Program-made: the position numbers and the translations under genes
Notes under the pieces: generated by a model
What the model saw: the letters and a program-made list of their open reading frames with translations, nothing else
Database searches by the model: none
What the model was told of the DNA's origin: nothing
Part shown: piece by piece, positions 22,050-28,791 of the stretch
How positions within the stretch are numbered: position 1 is the first letter of the stretch
How the letters are laid out: every line of letters begins with the position of its first letter
IMG/VR virus record: IMGVR_UViG_3300031841_003346
Location: 1-44,859 of that record
From: a virus
Strand: one strand, 5' to 3'
DNA: 44,859 nucleotides

Positions 22050-22414
22050 TGAAAAATATGCTAAAACGCCTAATGGGCATCGACAAACTTGAAAAAGAAA
22101 AGCTTAAACTGCTTGAAGAAACTGATCCTAAAGCAGCAGCAACAGCTAAAGGTGAGCCTTATATTGCAGTAATTGATACACAAGTTAATCCAGATAATAT
22201 TAAAAATGGTTTTTTTGAATTAGATTGGAACAACGAATTTATCGAACAATTACTCGATGCTGGTTATAAAGGCGAAACCAACGAAGATATTGTCGATCAA
22301 TGGTTTAGAACAATTGTACAGCAAATGCTTGTCGAAGACGGACAAAGTACAGACAGAGACATGGGTTACATCAATGTTATACCGATCGACAAAGGAAAAT
22401 CAGAAGTTTCTTAA
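22049..22414 (+). CDS. Conserved hypothetical phage protein, 121 aa
   Basis: Started at ATG 22049, sharing a base with the queE stop. A basic amphipathic helix and coiled coil (MLKRLMGIDKLEKEKLKLLE) lead into EPYIAVIDTQVNP and FFELDWNNEFIEQLLDAGYK, GETNEDIVDQWFRTIVQQML. The pattern F-E-L-D-W-N-x-x-F-I-x-x-L-x-x-A-G-Y-x-G is one I recognise from marine T4-like phages, function unassigned. Soluble, acidic. Last gene before the promoter at 22423. Confidence 0.6.
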   Translation: MKNMLKRLMGIDKLEKEKLKLLEETDPKAAATAKGEPYIAVIDTQVNPDNIKNGFFELDWNNEFIEQLLDAGYKGETNEDIVDQWFRTIVQQMLVEDGQSTDRDMGYINVIPIDKGKSEVS

Positions 22415-22422
22415 AAAGTTGG

Positions 22423-22451
22423 TTGACTTTTCCTTTATTATATACTAGTAT
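22423..22451 (+). promoter_or_regulatory. Sigma-70-like promoter for the exonuclease gene
   Basis: TTGACT (22423-22428), 17 bases, TAGTAT (22446-22451). An alternative -10, TATAAT at 22449-22454, would need a 20-base spacer. Either choice puts the transcript start at or within a few bases of the ATG at 22458, implying a leaderless or nearly leaderless mRNA. Confidence 0.55.
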
Positions 22452-22457
22452 AATTAT

Positions 22458-23447
22458 ATGAGCACTTATATTCTAGTTGATACTATGAACACTTTCTTTC
22501 GAGCTAGACACGTAGTTCGGGGAAGTCTCGACGACAAAGTCGGTATGGCTTTGCATGTTACTCTTAACAGCATTAAAAAGGCATGGCAAGACTTTGATGC
22601 AGATCATGTTGTATTTTGCTTAGAAGGGCGTAGTTGGCGCAAAGACGTATACGCACCGTACAAACGAAATCGGCAAGAAGCACGAGACGCCATGAATGCA
22701 CAGCAAGCCGAAGAAGATCGTGTGTTCTTTGAAATCTTTGACGAATTTAAAGACTTTGTTCGCACAAAGACTAACTGCACAGTACTGCATCATAAACAAT
22801 TAGAAGCAGATGACCTTATTGCTGGGTGGGTACAAGAGCATCCGAACGATAATCATGTTATTCTTAGTACAGACGGTGATTTTGCACAACTTATTGCACC
22901 TAATGTAAAGCAATACAATGGTGTAAGTAATGTAACTATTACTCACGAAGGTTACTTTGACGATAAAGGCAAACGTGTTATAGATAAAAAAACAGGCGAA
23001 GAAAAGCCTGCGCCTGATCCGCAGTGGCTACTTTTTGAAAAGTGTATGCGTGGCGATACTAGTGACAATATTTTTAGTGCATATCCAGGTGTACGTAAAA
23101 AAGGTACTAAAAATAAAGTTGGGCTATTTGAAGCTTTTGCAGATAAGAATACAAAAGGCTACAACTGGAACAACATGATGCTACAACGCTGGACAGATCA
23201 CGAAGGAGTAGAACATCGTGTGATTGATGACTACAATAGAAATGTATTACTTTGTGATCTAACAGCACAGCCTGTCGATATTAAAGAACTTATTACAAGT
23301 ACTATTGATAGCGAGACTGAATCACCTAAAGATTTGTCACAAGTTGGTGTTAGGCTTCTAAAATTTTGTCACAAGTGGGATATGAATAGAATTGCAGACA
23401 ACATTAGTTTGTATGCAGAACCGTTTCAATCAAGGTATGTAAAATGA
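22458..23447 (+). CDS. rnh: 5'-3' exonuclease/flap nuclease (T4 RNase H type)
   Basis: 329 residues (T4 RNase H 305). Acidic metal-binding residues of the FEN family are in place: D8 in ILVDTMN, LEADDL (E116, D118, D119) and STDGDFAQL (D139, D141), plus RGDTSDNIF near 200. The R-K-x-x-Y-x-x-Y-K arch start is visible (RKDVYAPYKRNRQ). It removes RNA primers and flaps on the lagging strand. An in-frame TAG at 22446 and D8 together force the ATG at 22458, which has no Shine-Dalgarno sequence. Its last codons overlap the next gene. Confidence 0.9.
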   Translation: MSTYILVDTMNTFFRARHVVRGSLDDKVGMALHVTLNSIKKAWQDFDADHVVFCLEGRSWRKDVYAPYKRNRQEARDAMNAQQAEEDRVFFEIFDEFKDFVRTKTNCTVLHHKQLEADDLIAGWVQEHPNDNHVILSTDGDFAQLIAPNVKQYNGVSNVTITHEGYFDDKGKRVIDKKTGEEKPAPDPQWLLFEKCMRGDTSDNIFSAYPGVRKKGTKNKVGLFEAFADKNTKGYNWNNMMLQRWTDHEGVEHRVIDDYNRNVLLCDLTAQPVDIKELITSTIDSETESPKDLSQVGVRLLKFCHKWDMNRIADNISLYAEPFQSRYVK

Positions 23448-23914
23448 ACGCTAAAGAAATTTTAAAAGATAAGTTTTGGATTGTAGAAGATAACGGTGAA
23501 AGTGTAGGTACAATTTCGTTTAACAACGATCATTACATTGTACACACCGAAAAAGACTCGCCTGCTGTTTGTAATTCAAAGTCTAGTGTAAACAAAAAAC
23601 TAGGATCGCTTACTTGGACGCAACTAAAAGTTACAGAAACTACACAATTTTATGTGCACGATTTCCCTACAAATTGTAAACCTTTTAACAGTATGTATGA
23701 CATAAAACGGAAACTTCCGTTGTTTACAAAAAGTGAAAAATCGAAAAGTGTTTACTGTGCAGGATACTACATCATCCAATTCAATAAAGGTTGGGTAAAA
23801 AGTTACTGTCCTAAACTAATTACAATTGAACGATACAATAACAAAGGCCCATTTAAAACTGATATAGAAATGCGGCAACAACTGAGTATTGCAAATGCAA
23901 AAACAACCAATTAA
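23444..23914 (+). CDS. Conserved hypothetical phage protein, 156 aa
   Basis: Begins MNAKEILKDKFWIVEDNGES then VGTISFNNDHYIVHT; a beta-rich N-terminal domain. TQFYVHDFPTNCKPFNSMYD lies in the middle, and a second beta-rich half has YCAGYYIIQFNKGWVKSYCP. The opening D-K-F-W-I-V-E-x-x-G-x-x-V-[GA]-T recurs in marine T4-like phages next to the RNase H gene. No catalytic motif is seen. ATGA overlap with the exonuclease implies coupled translation. Function unknown. Confidence 0.6.
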   Translation: MNAKEILKDKFWIVEDNGESVGTISFNNDHYIVHTEKDSPAVCNSKSSVNKKLGSLTWTQLKVTETTQFYVHDFPTNCKPFNSMYDIKRKLPLFTKSEKSKSVYCAGYYIIQFNKGWVKSYCPKLITIERYNNKGPFKTDIEMRQQLSIANAKTTN

Positions 23915-24134
23915 TACGTCTCCTATCAAACAATTTTTGACTCTTGTTAAAGAAGCTGAAACTAGTCGACAACAAGAAATTAGGATGAATGTAGATCAAG
24001 CAAAAAAGTTGCACTACTGTCTTACAGAACTTTTAGCAAGGCATACAGAAGACTTGGAATCTCTTCTTATGTCTCAACCCCAACAGAATAATGAAGTAAT
24101 CAATATCAGAATGGACGGCGGTTCTAGCTGGTAA
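23895..24134 (+). CDS. Small helical phage protein, 79 aa
   Basis: Start taken at ATG 23895 (MQKQPINTSPIK); a TTG two codons earlier is less likely. One long helical region (IKQFLTLVKEAETSRQQEIR, VDQAKKLHYCLTELLARHTE) suggests a coiled coil, and the end reads INIRMDGGSSW, a [IV]-x-M-D-G-G-x-x-W tail I recognise from related phages. It overlaps the preceding gene by 20 bases. Function unknown. Confidence 0.55.
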   Translation: MQKQPINTSPIKQFLTLVKEAETSRQQEIRMNVDQAKKLHYCLTELLARHTEDLESLLMSQPQQNNEVINIRMDGGSSW

Positions 24135-24136
24135 AA

Positions 24137-24144
24137 GATAAATA
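24137..24144 (+). promoter_or_regulatory. T4-type late promoter octamer (GATAAATA)
   Basis: GATAAATA, 26 bases before the ATG at 24171, followed by AT-rich sequence and a GAGGAA ribosome site. A late promoter inside the replication block would allow the two following genes to be made late. Confidence 0.45.
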
Positions 24145-24170
24145 TATACGTATATAATGAGGAACGATAA

Positions 24171-24458
24171 ATGAGTAGGCCAAAGCCTGTAGTACTAAAA
24201 GAGTACACAGACAAGAACACATATAGAACTGAGCAAGTGTTAGAAGCTGAGGCAATTTGGGCTGTATTCTTCCAAGGTAAGCCTTTTAACCTAAAAAGTT
24301 TTAACAGCCTAACAAATTACCCTGGCCCAAAGTATAAAAAGACAAGTTTCAGTAACCCCGGACATGCTCATAACTTAGCAGAACGGTTAAATACTGTTTG
24401 GAAGACAGACGAATTCAAGGTCGTTAAGTTTACAAACAGTTTTACAGAGAATGAATAG
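24171..24458 (+). CDS. Conserved hypothetical phage protein, 95 aa
   Basis: Reads MSRPKPVVLKEYTDKNTYRT, EQVLEAEAIWAVFFQGKPFN, LKSFNSLTNYPGPKYKKTSF and SNPGHAHNLAERLNTVWKTD. This order of motifs (V-L-E-A-x-A-I-x-A-V-F ... G-P-K-Y-K-K-x-S-F-S-N-x-G-H-A) is one I know from marine T4-like phages. It is a small basic alpha/beta protein without enzyme motifs. It follows a late promoter. Function unknown. Confidence 0.6.
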   Translation: MSRPKPVVLKEYTDKNTYRTEQVLEAEAIWAVFFQGKPFNLKSFNSLTNYPGPKYKKTSFSNPGHAHNLAERLNTVWKTDEFKVVKFTNSFTENE

Positions 24459-24837
24459 AGTCACATACACTAAAATTTTTTTAAACAGTTCTAAATTAAG
24501 CACCGATGATGCTAATATTAAAAAATATTCGTCAGACTGGTGGTATAATACTCGTGACAAAAAAGAAGGTGGACTACGTCTCACTGAAGCAGGGCGTGAT
24601 TTTTTAAAAAATAATCTAGAACTTACACTTTTTAGAATAAAATTTCCCCCCGATGTAAACATTTATAAAACGAACATTCTGATACATTTAGACAACTTTA
24701 TCACTTGTCCGTACTATCTCACAAAAAAATATATCGAAGTAACAGACGATCGCAAAGCTATGGAGATAAGTCTGTTTTCTGGTGATATAGAACGATACGG
24801 CTTAATAAAAGCAATTGAGCGCCAAAAAAACATTTGA
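24451..24837 (+). CDS. Conserved hypothetical phage protein, 128 aa
   Basis: SSDWWYNTRDKKEGGLRLTE (27-46) followed by AGRDFLKN, then ILIHLDNFITCPYYLTKKYI and AMEISLFSGDIERYGLIKAI. The W-W-Y-N-T-R-x-K-K-E-G-G-L-R-L-T and D-N-F-I-x-C-P-Y-Y-L patterns are familiar from marine T4-like phages but uncharacterised; the first looks like a winged-helix or nucleic-acid-binding surface. It overlaps the previous gene by eight bases. The next promoter begins in its stop region. Confidence 0.6.
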   Translation: MNRVTYTKIFLNSSKLSTDDANIKKYSSDWWYNTRDKKEGGLRLTEAGRDFLKNNLELTLFRIKFPPDVNIYKTNILIHLDNFITCPYYLTKKYIEVTDDRKAMEISLFSGDIERYGLIKAIERQKNI

Positions 24838-24862
24838 CTTTCTTGCCTATTTGTCGTATTAT
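24834..24862 (+). promoter_or_regulatory. Sigma-70-like promoter for the MoxR ATPase gene
   Basis: TTGACT (24834-24839), 17 bases, TATTAT (24857-24862), within the sequence TATTATATAC that is also present in the promoter at 25996. The ATG of the gene at 24895 follows 32 bases later with a weak ribosome site (ACAGG). Confidence 0.7.
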
Positions 24863-24894
24863 ATACATAGTTAATAAACAAACAGGTACACATC

Positions 24895-25980
24895 ATGGAC
24901 ACGATTCGCACTACTTCCCCTAATAGCGCAAAAAAAGTTATTGCTGCTGCATTCGATCAACAACGCCCTATTTTTGTTTGGGGACCTCCAGGTATTGGTA
25001 AATCCGACATTGTACATCAGATCGGCGAAAGCATGGATGCGCATGTTATTGATATTCGTTTGAGTCTTTGGGAGCCTACTGATATTAAAGGTATTCCATA
25101 TTTTGATTCTAATGTAAATAAAATGGTATGGGCTGCACCAAGTGAACTGCCGGATGAAGAAATGGCTAGTGAACACAAGCATGTTATTCTTTTTCTTGAC
25201 GAAATGAACTCAGCTGCACCAGCTGTGCAAGCGGCTGCATATCAGCTTATTCTAAATCGTCGTGTAGGTCAGTACAAACTACCAGATAACGTTCTTATCG
25301 TAGCTGCTGGTAACCGTGATAGCGACAAAGGTGTTACATATCGTATGCCAGCGCCACTTGCTAACCGTTTTGTTCACCTTGAGATGGCAGTATCATTTGA
25401 CGATTGGTTTGAATGGGCTGTAACTAATAAAATTCACCCTGATGTAGTTGGTTATTTACAATTTAGTAAACAAGATTTGTACGACTTTGATCCTAAATCG
25501 CCTAGTCGTTCTTTTGCAACGCCTCGTTCGTGGTCGTTTGTAAGTGACTTTTTGAACGATAATTACGATGCAGAAACACTTATGGATCTAGTGTCTGGCA
25601 GTGTTGGCGAAGGATTGGCTGTGAAGTTTGTTGCTCATCGCAAAGTTGCAAGTAGCATGCCCAATCCTACAGATATCCTTGCTGGTAAAGTCAAAGATCT
25701 TGACACTAACGAAATTAGTGCAATGTATAGCTTAATTGTAGCCATGTGTTATGAACTAAGCCAAACTGTTGCAAATAGTCAAGACGATAAAAAAGAGTTT
25801 TATGATCAGGTAGAACAATTCCTTAGCTTTTCGATGAAAAATTTTGATACTGAACTAGTTGTTATGGCAATGAAGTTAGCACTGACACAATACAAACTGC
25901 CAATTGATCCTGATAAAGTGCCAAGCTTTGACGAGTTCCACGAAAAATACGGTAAGTATATTAAAGCAGCTCAATCCTAA
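24895..25980 (+). CDS. MoxR-type AAA+ ATPase
   Basis: 361 residues. Walker A is GPPGIGKS (30-37), Walker B VILFLDEMNSA (D102, E103), sensor 1 near AAGNRDSD (N140), and APLANRFVHLEM holds the arginine-finger region. Helices and a lid domain follow. MoxR ATPases usually act with a VWA-domain partner as chaperones that remodel or load metal into target proteins; exactly such a gene follows at 26052. It is soluble. In a phage the target is unknown: virion assembly or host takeover are both possible. Confidence 0.9.
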   Translation: MDTIRTTSPNSAKKVIAAAFDQQRPIFVWGPPGIGKSDIVHQIGESMDAHVIDIRLSLWEPTDIKGIPYFDSNVNKMVWAAPSELPDEEMASEHKHVILFLDEMNSAAPAVQAAAYQLILNRRVGQYKLPDNVLIVAAGNRDSDKGVTYRMPAPLANRFVHLEMAVSFDDWFEWAVTNKIHPDVVGYLQFSKQDLYDFDPKSPSRSFATPRSWSFVSDFLNDNYDAETLMDLVSGSVGEGLAVKFVAHRKVASSMPNPTDILAGKVKDLDTNEISAMYSLIVAMCYELSQTVANSQDDKKEFYDQVEQFLSFSMKNFDTELVVMAMKLALTQYKLPIDPDKVPSFDEFHEKYGKYIKAAQS

Positions 25981-25987
25981 TAAACTT

Positions 25988-26024
25988 CAAAGCGCTTGAC
26001 TTTTCGAGCGCTTTGTTGTATTAT
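25988..26024 (+). promoter_or_regulatory. Promoter overlapping a 9-bp inverted repeat
   Basis: TTGACT (25996-26001), 17 bases, TATTAT (26019-26024), for the gene at 26052. Perfect inverted arms CAAAGCGCT (25988-25996) and AGCGCTTTG (26007-26015) surround the -35 with a 10-base loop. The repeat begins seven bases after the stop of the ATPase gene, so it may end that transcript, act as an operator, or both. There is no long T-tract after the stem. Confidence 0.65.
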
Positions 26025-26051
26025 ATACGTACATTAAAGAAAGGAAGCTTT

Positions 26052-27287
26052 ATGTCTGTTGCAGGTAAAAAACATTGGGAACCTGATCCTGATATTACTG
26101 AAGATGCACTCGAACAAATGACCAAAGATGTCATCGATCGTATCACTGTTGCTCGGGTAGGTCTTTTGCTTAAACACCCGTTCTTTGGCAACATGGCTAC
26201 TAGACTTAAAGTAAAAGCAGCAAACGACTGGCTTCCTACTGCTGCGGTAGACGGTCGTAACTTGTACTTTAATGCACAGTTTTTTAATGCAATGTCTAAC
26301 GCAGAAATTGAGTTTGTAATTGCACACGAAATTTTGCACTGTGTATTTGATCACCTAGGCCGACGTGATGACAGAGATCCTAAAATTTACAATGTAGCAG
26401 CTGACTATATTGTAAATAACTTGCTTGTACGTGATAAAATTGGTGAAAAGCCTAAACTTGTTGATTGCTTCCAAGACTTCAAATACGAAGGCTGGACTAG
26501 TGAAGAAGTTTATGATGATTTGATGGAAAATGTAGTTGAACACATTGACATCGACGAACTTGGCGAATTACTAGATGAACATTTAGATCTTGAAAATGGT
26601 GACGGCGATGGCGGCGCTCCTAAGTTATCTAAAGAAGAAATGAAAGAAATCCGTGATAGCATTAAAGAAAGTATGCTTTCGGCAGCACAAGCTGCTGGTG
26701 CAGGTAAGGTGCCCGGAGAAGTAGCCCGTCTTATTAAACAGTTCACAGAGCCAAAAATGAATTGGCGTGAAATTTTGCAACAGCAAATTCAAAGCACTGT
26801 AAAAAACGATTACAGTTTTGCAAGACCATCACGTAAATCACACTACGGTGCTGTGATTCCTGGTACAATTAATGAAGAAACAATTGATGTATGTATTGCC
26901 CTAGATACAAGCGGAAGTATTGGCAATGAACAACTGCAAGATTTTCTCGGTGAAGTACAGGGTATTATGAATCAATATAATGATTATAATATCAAAGTTT
27001 GGTGCTTTGATACTAAGGTATATAATCTTGAAGAGTTTAGTGCTCACGACGGTGACATTACTGAATACGAAGCAGCCGGAGGCGGCGGCACTGACTTTGA
27101 TGCGAACTGGGACTTTATGAAAGAAGAAGGCATTGAACCTAAAAAGTTCATTATGTTCACAGACGGCTATCCTTGGGGCAGCTGGGGCGATGATTCTTAT
27201 TGCGATACAGTATTTGTTATTCATAGTAACTACGATAAAGATTTAGAAGCTCCGTTTGGTGTTACTACACATTATGACAAGGCCTAA
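26052..27287 (+). CDS. VWA-domain protein with N-terminal HExxH metallopeptidase-like domain
   Basis: 411 residues from ATG 26052 (AAAGGAAG upstream); a TTG start at 26013 would lie before the -10 and is rejected. AHEILHCVFDH (91-101) has HEILH as zinc-peptidase motif with H101 as possible third ligand. A helical middle includes an acidic linker. CIALDTSGSIGNEQLQDFL carries the VWA metal-binding site (D285-x-S-x-S), with GGGGTDF and FTDGYPWGSWG as further VWA landmarks. This two-part layout matches the predicted metallopeptidase/VWA proteins that accompany MoxR ATPases. Probably the ATPase's partner; its own promoter allows separate dosage. Confidence 0.85.
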   Translation: MSVAGKKHWEPDPDITEDALEQMTKDVIDRITVARVGLLLKHPFFGNMATRLKVKAANDWLPTAAVDGRNLYFNAQFFNAMSNAEIEFVIAHEILHCVFDHLGRRDDRDPKIYNVAADYIVNNLLVRDKIGEKPKLVDCFQDFKYEGWTSEEVYDDLMENVVEHIDIDELGELLDEHLDLENGDGDGGAPKLSKEEMKEIRDSIKESMLSAAQAAGAGKVPGEVARLIKQFTEPKMNWREILQQQIQSTVKNDYSFARPSRKSHYGAVIPGTINEETIDVCIALDTSGSIGNEQLQDFLGEVQGIMNQYNDYNIKVWCFDTKVYNLEEFSAHDGDITEYEAAGGGGTDFDANWDFMKEEGIEPKKFIMFTDGYPWGSWGDDSYCDTVFVIHSNYDKDLEAPFGVTTHYDKA

Positions 27288-27552
27288 AATAGATACTAGA
27301 CCTAATCCATACGAAGTGTTCGGCATACGTAAAACAAAAATTTTGCCCGAACACTTCGAAATCACAGTAGTACCTTACCCAGACAAGCCTTATCCGTCTA
27401 GACCTAAAGGACTTGTTGAACACGATATCGAAACATGGATTCTAGAAAATACTCATGGTAGATATTTTTTATTAAGAACACATCACGAAGGTTATATAGT
27501 AGGGTTCGAAGAACCAAAAGAACTCAGCTATTTCATTTTAGCTTATAAATAA
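27274..27552 (+). CDS. Hypothetical protein, 92 aa
   Basis: Begins MTRPKIDTRPNPYEVFGIRK at ATG 27274, overlapping the VWA gene by 14 bases; an earlier ATG at 27256 is possible. The rest reads VPYPDKPYPSRPKGLVEHDI and THGRYFLLRTHHEGYIVGFE. Pro- and aromatic-rich alpha/beta protein with no motif I can name. Function unknown. Confidence 0.5.
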   Translation: MTRPKIDTRPNPYEVFGIRKTKILPEHFEITVVPYPDKPYPSRPKGLVEHDIETWILENTHGRYFLLRTHHEGYIVGFEEPKELSYFILAYK

Positions 27553-27572
27553 TTTACAACATAGGAGATAAT

Positions 27573-27833
27573 ATGTCAGAAGAAAATACTGAAGTATCTG
27601 CTGCTGCAGAGTCTGCACCAAACGATACCCAACAAGAAGCACCTGTAGAGCTTACAGTAAACGACTTGTCTGCAATTAGGCAAGTAATCGATGCAGCACA
27701 AAGTAGAGGCGCATTTAAAGCTAACGAAATGGTTGCTGTAGGAACTGTCTATACAAAATTAGATAACTTCCTCAATGCAGTAGCCGCACAACAGCAGCCT
27801 GCTGAAGCAGCAGAGCAAACTGACGGAGAATAA
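27573..27833 (+). CDS. Conserved small phage protein, 86 aa
   Basis: Acidic Ala/Glu/Gln-rich ends surround a core ELTVNDLSAIRQVIDAAQSR and GAFKANEMVAVGTVYTKLDN. The core pattern (L-T-x-N-D-L-x-A-I-R ... R-G-A-F-K-A-x-E-M-x-x-V-G-x-x-Y-x-K-L) is one I know well from marine T4-like phages. Helical, soluble, no assigned function. AGGAGATA precedes the start. It is followed one base later by the next gene. Confidence 0.65.
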   Translation: MSEENTEVSAAAESAPNDTQQEAPVELTVNDLSAIRQVIDAAQSRGAFKANEMVAVGTVYTKLDNFLNAVAAQQQPAEAAEQTDGE

Positions 27834-27834
27834 A

Positions 27835-28449
27835 ATGTTAAAACACGTAGGTCGTATTAAGAAAACACAAAAAAAGTGTGTAGTTGCCTACCGTTTAGTG
27901 CCAGGCACCGATGACCAAGCAATTATTGTTCCGACTGAAAGCTTAATGGCCGAAGAGCATGACACAATTATTAAATTAGTCGAAAGTGCTGCCGGTCAAG
28001 AAGCATATGAATTAGCCGAAGCAATGGCTAGAACACCGTTGCCAGATGGCAGAAATATGCTTGCAGGTTTTCATACTACAGGAAAAATGCTAAAAGTACC
28101 GACAAAAGATATCGAAATGACTCCTGATCTTAAAACTGTGATTGATTTAGATGAGTTAAACACTACCATTGCACAGCAAAAAGGTGTTACTGTTGCAGAC
28201 TTAGCACTTAAAAATCCAGACGGTACACAAGAATCAGCAGTTGAAGAAGTACAAGAATCAGTAGACCCTGTAGAACTGTATACTTCTGATACTCCAGCTA
28301 CAATCATTTCAGAAGAAGTTTTAACGGATGAAAAATTAGCAGCACAGTATAGATCACAAGCCGACGCTTTATTCAAAGAAGCAAAATCTTTGCGGGAAAA
28401 AGCAAAAGATATAACTGATCGTCTTAAATCAGAAGACGTCGGTGGCTAA
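27835..28449 (+). CDS. Conserved phage protein, 204 aa
   Basis: Starts MLKHVGRIKKTQKKCVVAYR followed by LVPGTDDQAIIVPTESL, a small beta domain. A helical part EHDTIIKLVESAAGQEAYEL with AEAMARTPLPDGRNML follows. The final third is Glu-rich and ends in a coiled coil (QYRSQADALFKEAKSLREKA). I recognise the N-terminal half (M-L-K-H-V-G-R-I ... V-V-[AV]-x-x-x-[IV]-P-G) from marine T4-like phages encoding it near tail genes. A virion role is possible; function not established. Confidence 0.6.
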   Translation: MLKHVGRIKKTQKKCVVAYRLVPGTDDQAIIVPTESLMAEEHDTIIKLVESAAGQEAYELAEAMARTPLPDGRNMLAGFHTTGKMLKVPTKDIEMTPDLKTVIDLDELNTTIAQQKGVTVADLALKNPDGTQESAVEEVQESVDPVELYTSDTPATIISEEVLTDEKLAAQYRSQADALFKEAKSLREKAKDITDRLKSEDVGG

Positions 28450-28744
28450 AAGAAAACGGTTCGAAGACAAAACTATACAATCATGGCCTGAAGTTCTAAA
28501 AGACATAGAAATTCAGTCTATTCCTTCTGATTATGTAAAACAAATAAAAGTAAACTTCAGTGATGGGCGTGAATGGTTAATTGATATGGCCGAAAACGAC
28601 ATCACTGATGTTGAAACTATTGTCTCAGAAATTTACAAAGAATATGAAAATTTAGTTGACACTATTAATTTTAGTGTTGACATTGATAGAATTAGAGCAG
28701 ACATTGAAAAAAGAACTACTATCTTTTTGAAAAAACGTAAGTAA
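28442..28744 (+). CDS. Conserved small phage protein, 100 aa, GTG start
   Basis: Uses GTG at 28442 (first residues MAKRKRFEDKTI), overlapping the previous stop by eight bases. SWPEVLKDIEIQSIPSDYVK, IKVNFSDGREWLIDMAEND and an end IRADIEKRTTIFLKKRK. The K-R-K-R-F-E-D-x-T-I-x-x-W-P-E-V-L opening and the F-L-K-K-R-K end are familiar from marine T4-like phages near structural genes. Function unknown. It is the last gene before the late promoter at 28748. Confidence 0.6.
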   Translation: MAKRKRFEDKTIQSWPEVLKDIEIQSIPSDYVKQIKVNFSDGREWLIDMAENDITDVETIVSEIYKEYENLVDTINFSVDIDRIRADIEKRTTIFLKKRK

Positions 28745-28747
28745 GTA

Positions 28748-28770
28748 GATAAATACAGTATAAGACTGTA
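28748..28770 (+). promoter_or_regulatory. Late promoter octamer followed by a small inverted repeat
   Basis: GATAAATA (28748-28755) lies 36 bases before the ATG of the fibre gene. TACAGT (28754-28759) and ACTGTA (28765-28770) form a perfect six-base inverted repeat around the expected transcript start. The sequence after the octamer closely matches that at 1188-1199 (GTATAAGA shared). Confidence 0.55.
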
Positions 28771-28791
28771 TATTGCATTCAGGAGTTTTCA

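Noticed and set aside
22391-22436. Inverted repeat AAAGGAAAA/TTTTCCTTT before the exonuclease gene
   Set aside because: Long 28-base loop, purely A/G versus T/C arms, one arm inside coding sequence; likely chance.
26013-26051. TTG start extending the VWA protein
   Set aside because: It would begin before the -10 box of the promoter that drives the gene; ATG 26052 has a good AAGGA site.
26901-27224. Minus-strand open frame of 107 codons inside the VWA gene
   Set aside because: Overlaps the conserved VWA motif region and shows no family pattern; a shadow of codon bias.
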